DNA of 8,050 nt, taken from the NCBI GenBank assembly GCA_002084535.1, contig NBLI01000062.1:1-8050 (forward strand), read 5' to 3'. The notes beneath the pieces are model-generated. The model saw only the letters and a program-made list of their open reading frames with translations. It was not told the DNA's origin and did no database searches. Origin of the DNA: Candidatus Zhuqueibacterota bacterium 4572_119. GTDB taxonomy: Bacteria > Zhuqueibacterota > Zhuqueibacteria > Thermofontimicrobiales > Thermofontimicrobiaceae. A program made the translations under genes and the position numbers. Of this stretch, positions 6,642-8,050 are shown piece by piece (within the stretch, counting starts at the first letter, position 1; every line of letters starts with the position of its first letter).

Positions 6642-7571
6642 ATGAAATTAGTATTCATGGGAACGCCGGATTTCGCTGTTCCCAGTTTGAGAAAATTAAT
6701 TACAAGCCAACATGAAGTAGCGGCAGTGGTTACCGGACCGGACAAACCTGCCGGAAGAGGCAGGAAGATGAGACCAACACCGGTAAAAAAAACCGCGATG
6801 GAATTTAATTTGCCTGTTTTAACTCCAGCGAAATTTTTGGATGAAAAATTCATTTCAGCGTTAAAAGAATTTCAAGCGGATTTATTTGTGGTGGTCGCGT
6901 TTCGTATTTTACCAAAACAGGTTTTTACGATTCCACTTTATGGAACGATAAATTTGCATTCTTCATTGCTCCCAAAATACCGGGGTGCTGCTCCGATTAA
7001 TTGGGTAATTATCAATGGCGAAAAAGAAACCGGAGTTACGACTTTTTTTCTTGAGGAAAAAGTCGATACCGGTGAATGGATTTTGCAGGAAAAAGTTAGC
7101 ATTGGTGAAAATGAAACAGCGGGAGAACTGCATGACCGGTTGAGCGAAATCGGAGCAGAGGTGCTTCTGGAAACTGTGAACCTTATCGATCAGGGAAACG
7201 CGCCACGGATAAAACAGGAAGGTGAAGTTTCCAAAGCACCGAAGCTTAACAAAGAGCTGTGCCGTATTAATTGGAGCAAAGAAGCTGTTACTGTTTTTAA
7301 CCAAATCAGGGGTTTATCGCCGTATCCCGGAGCTTATTCCTTGCTGAAAAAGAAAGTGGTTAAAATTTTTCGGGCAGAAGTGGAGTCAGGCACGAGTGCA
7401 CAATCGGTTGAACCGGGGAAAGTGATTTCTGTGGAAAAGGAAAAAATTCTCGTTGGAACAGGGAACGGCATTTTGGCAATCACAGAATTGCAGCCGGAAA
7501 ATCGACGGCGTATGACAACGGCTGAATATTTACGCGGGAGCGCTGTTTCTCCGGGTGATCGGTTTGTTTGA
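6642..7571 (+). CDS. fmt: Methionyl-tRNA formyltransferase
   Basis: Fmt transfers a formyl group from 10-formyl-tetrahydrofolate to methionyl-initiator tRNA in the cytoplasm. Starting at the ATG at 6642 gives 309 residues, close to the family norm, beginning with the canonical MKLVFMGTPDFAVPSL. The frame can be extended to a TTG at 6621, adding seven residues the family does not need, so I prefer the ATG; GGAAA at 6632-6636 is a weak ribosome site for it. The catalytic triad is present as Asn104, His106 and Asp142, with SLLPKYRGAAP (108-118) and the VDTG loop. The C-terminal tRNA-binding domain covers about 200-309 (INWSKEA, GLSPYPGA, AEYLRG). It sits between def and rsmB as in E. coli. Confidence 0.97.
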   Translation: MKLVFMGTPDFAVPSLRKLITSQHEVAAVVTGPDKPAGRGRKMRPTPVKKTAMEFNLPVLTPAKFLDEKFISALKEFQADLFVVVAFRILPKQVFTIPLYGTINLHSSLLPKYRGAAPINWVIINGEKETGVTTFFLEEKVDTGEWILQEKVSIGENETAGELHDRLSEIGAEVLLETVNLIDQGNAPRIKQEGEVSKAPKLNKELCRINWSKEAVTVFNQIRGLSPYPGAYSLLKKKVVKIFRAEVESGTSAQSVEPGKVISVEKEKILVGTGNGILAITELQPENRRRMTTAEYLRGSAVSPGDRFV

Positions 7572-7629
7572 TTACCAGGTATTGCTTCATGAAAAAACGA
7601 ATTAAGAATTAAATAATGTTAGACAGATT

Positions 7630-8050
7630 ATGTCGCCACGATTGCTGGTAATACAATTGCTCGACCGATGGGAAACAACAGATGCTTACGCGGATTTGCT
7701 GCTTGACAAAACATTAAAGGAAAAATCACTCCCGGCACGGGATAAAGGATTGGTGCAGGAAATTTTCCTGGGTGTGATTCGCTGGCAGAAGCAGTTAGAG
7801 TGGATCGTTAAGCAGTTTTTCAAAGGTAAGTTTTCGAAAAGCCCCAGGTTTGTAAAATATATTCTATTAAGCAGCATTTATCAGTTAGCTTTTCTTGATC
7901 GCGTGCCATCTTATGCTGTGATCAACGAAGCGGTGAATTTGGCAAAAAGAAAAGGCGGAAAGTACTGGGCTGGAAAAGTTAATGGCATATTGAGAAGTTA
8001 TTTAAAGAATAAAGAAACAATTGTATATCCAAATAAGAATACGTCAACGG
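7630..8050 (+). CDS. rsmB: 16S rRNA m5C967 methyltransferase RsmB, N-terminal part, cut by the window edge
   Basis: The frame is open from the ATG at 7630 to the window end, giving 140 complete codons. These match the NusB-like RNA-binding domain at the start of RsmB (Sun/Fmu): an early AYADLLLD (19-26), RDKGLVQEIFLGVIRW (37-52), YILLSSIYQLAFLDRVPSYA (77-96) with the following VINEAVNLAKR, and GKVNGILR (115-122). The SAM-dependent methyltransferase domain should lie beyond the edge, as the family is usually about 430-450 residues. An in-frame stop (7603-7605) and no other start codon before 7630 fix the start. The ribosome site is poor. It lies 58 bases after fmt, matching the conserved def-fmt-rsmB order. 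The enzyme would methylate C967 of 16S rRNA. Confidence 0.9.
   Translation, partial: MSPRLLVIQLLDRWETTDAYADLLLDKTLKEKSLPARDKGLVQEIFLGVIRWQKQLEWIVKQFFKGKFSKSPRFVKYILLSSIYQLAFLDRVPSYAVINEAVNLAKRKGGKYWAGKVNGILRSYLKNKETIVYPNKNTST

Noticed and set aside
7616..7651. ATG at 7616 opening an 11-codon frame overlapping the rsmB start.
   Set aside because: It is short, without a ribosome site or similarity to the rsmB N-terminus. Unlike the tgt case it shows no duplication or stop-start overlap.

Overview
The window looks like a chromosomal segment of a Gram-negative bacterium of low to moderate GC. It carries housekeeping genes plus one AT-rich accessory gene and an intergenic repeat. An outer membrane is inferred from a predicted lipoprotein with an aromatic C-terminus typical of outer-membrane beta-strands. 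The repeat resembles palindromic elements of Bacteroidota-like and Calditrichota/KSB1-like genomes, so the FCB group is my best guess. No 16S or other diagnostic marker is present, so this placement is weak.

Layout, all genes on the + strand. Bases 1-406 are an AT-rich intergenic stretch with a perfect 14-bp palindrome and some short repeats. radA (407-1777), a complete DNA-repair ATPase, follows. After a 123-bp gap with a plausible sigma70-type promoter comes a 720-residue predicted lipoprotein (1901-4063) with a calcineurin-like metallophosphoesterase domain and a beta-rich tail. Bases 4064-4494 are noncoding and hold a nested palindromic structure: a 181-bp MITE-like element between two small hairpins that are inverted copies of each other. 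The rest is a co-directional cluster: tgt (4495-5625), yajC (5670-5999), def (6002-6532), fmt (6642-7571) and the 5' part of rsmB (7630 to the edge).

Functionally, tgt inserts the queuosine precursor into tRNA. fmt formylates initiator tRNA, def removes the formyl group from new proteins, and rsmB methylates 16S rRNA. yajC is the small membrane partner of SecDF. The cluster therefore centres on translation and early protein maturation. It joins two blocks that are separate in E. coli: tgt-yajC, and def-fmt-rsmB.

The most unusual part is 1767-4494. The phosphoesterase gene is clearly more AT-rich than its neighbours, has its own candidate promoter, lacks a canonical metal-binding histidine (Cys in its place), and is followed by the repeat cluster. 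It looks like an accessory insertion between conserved genes. I see no CRISPR array, tRNA, rRNA, phage gene or transposase, and no clear multi-gene novel system.
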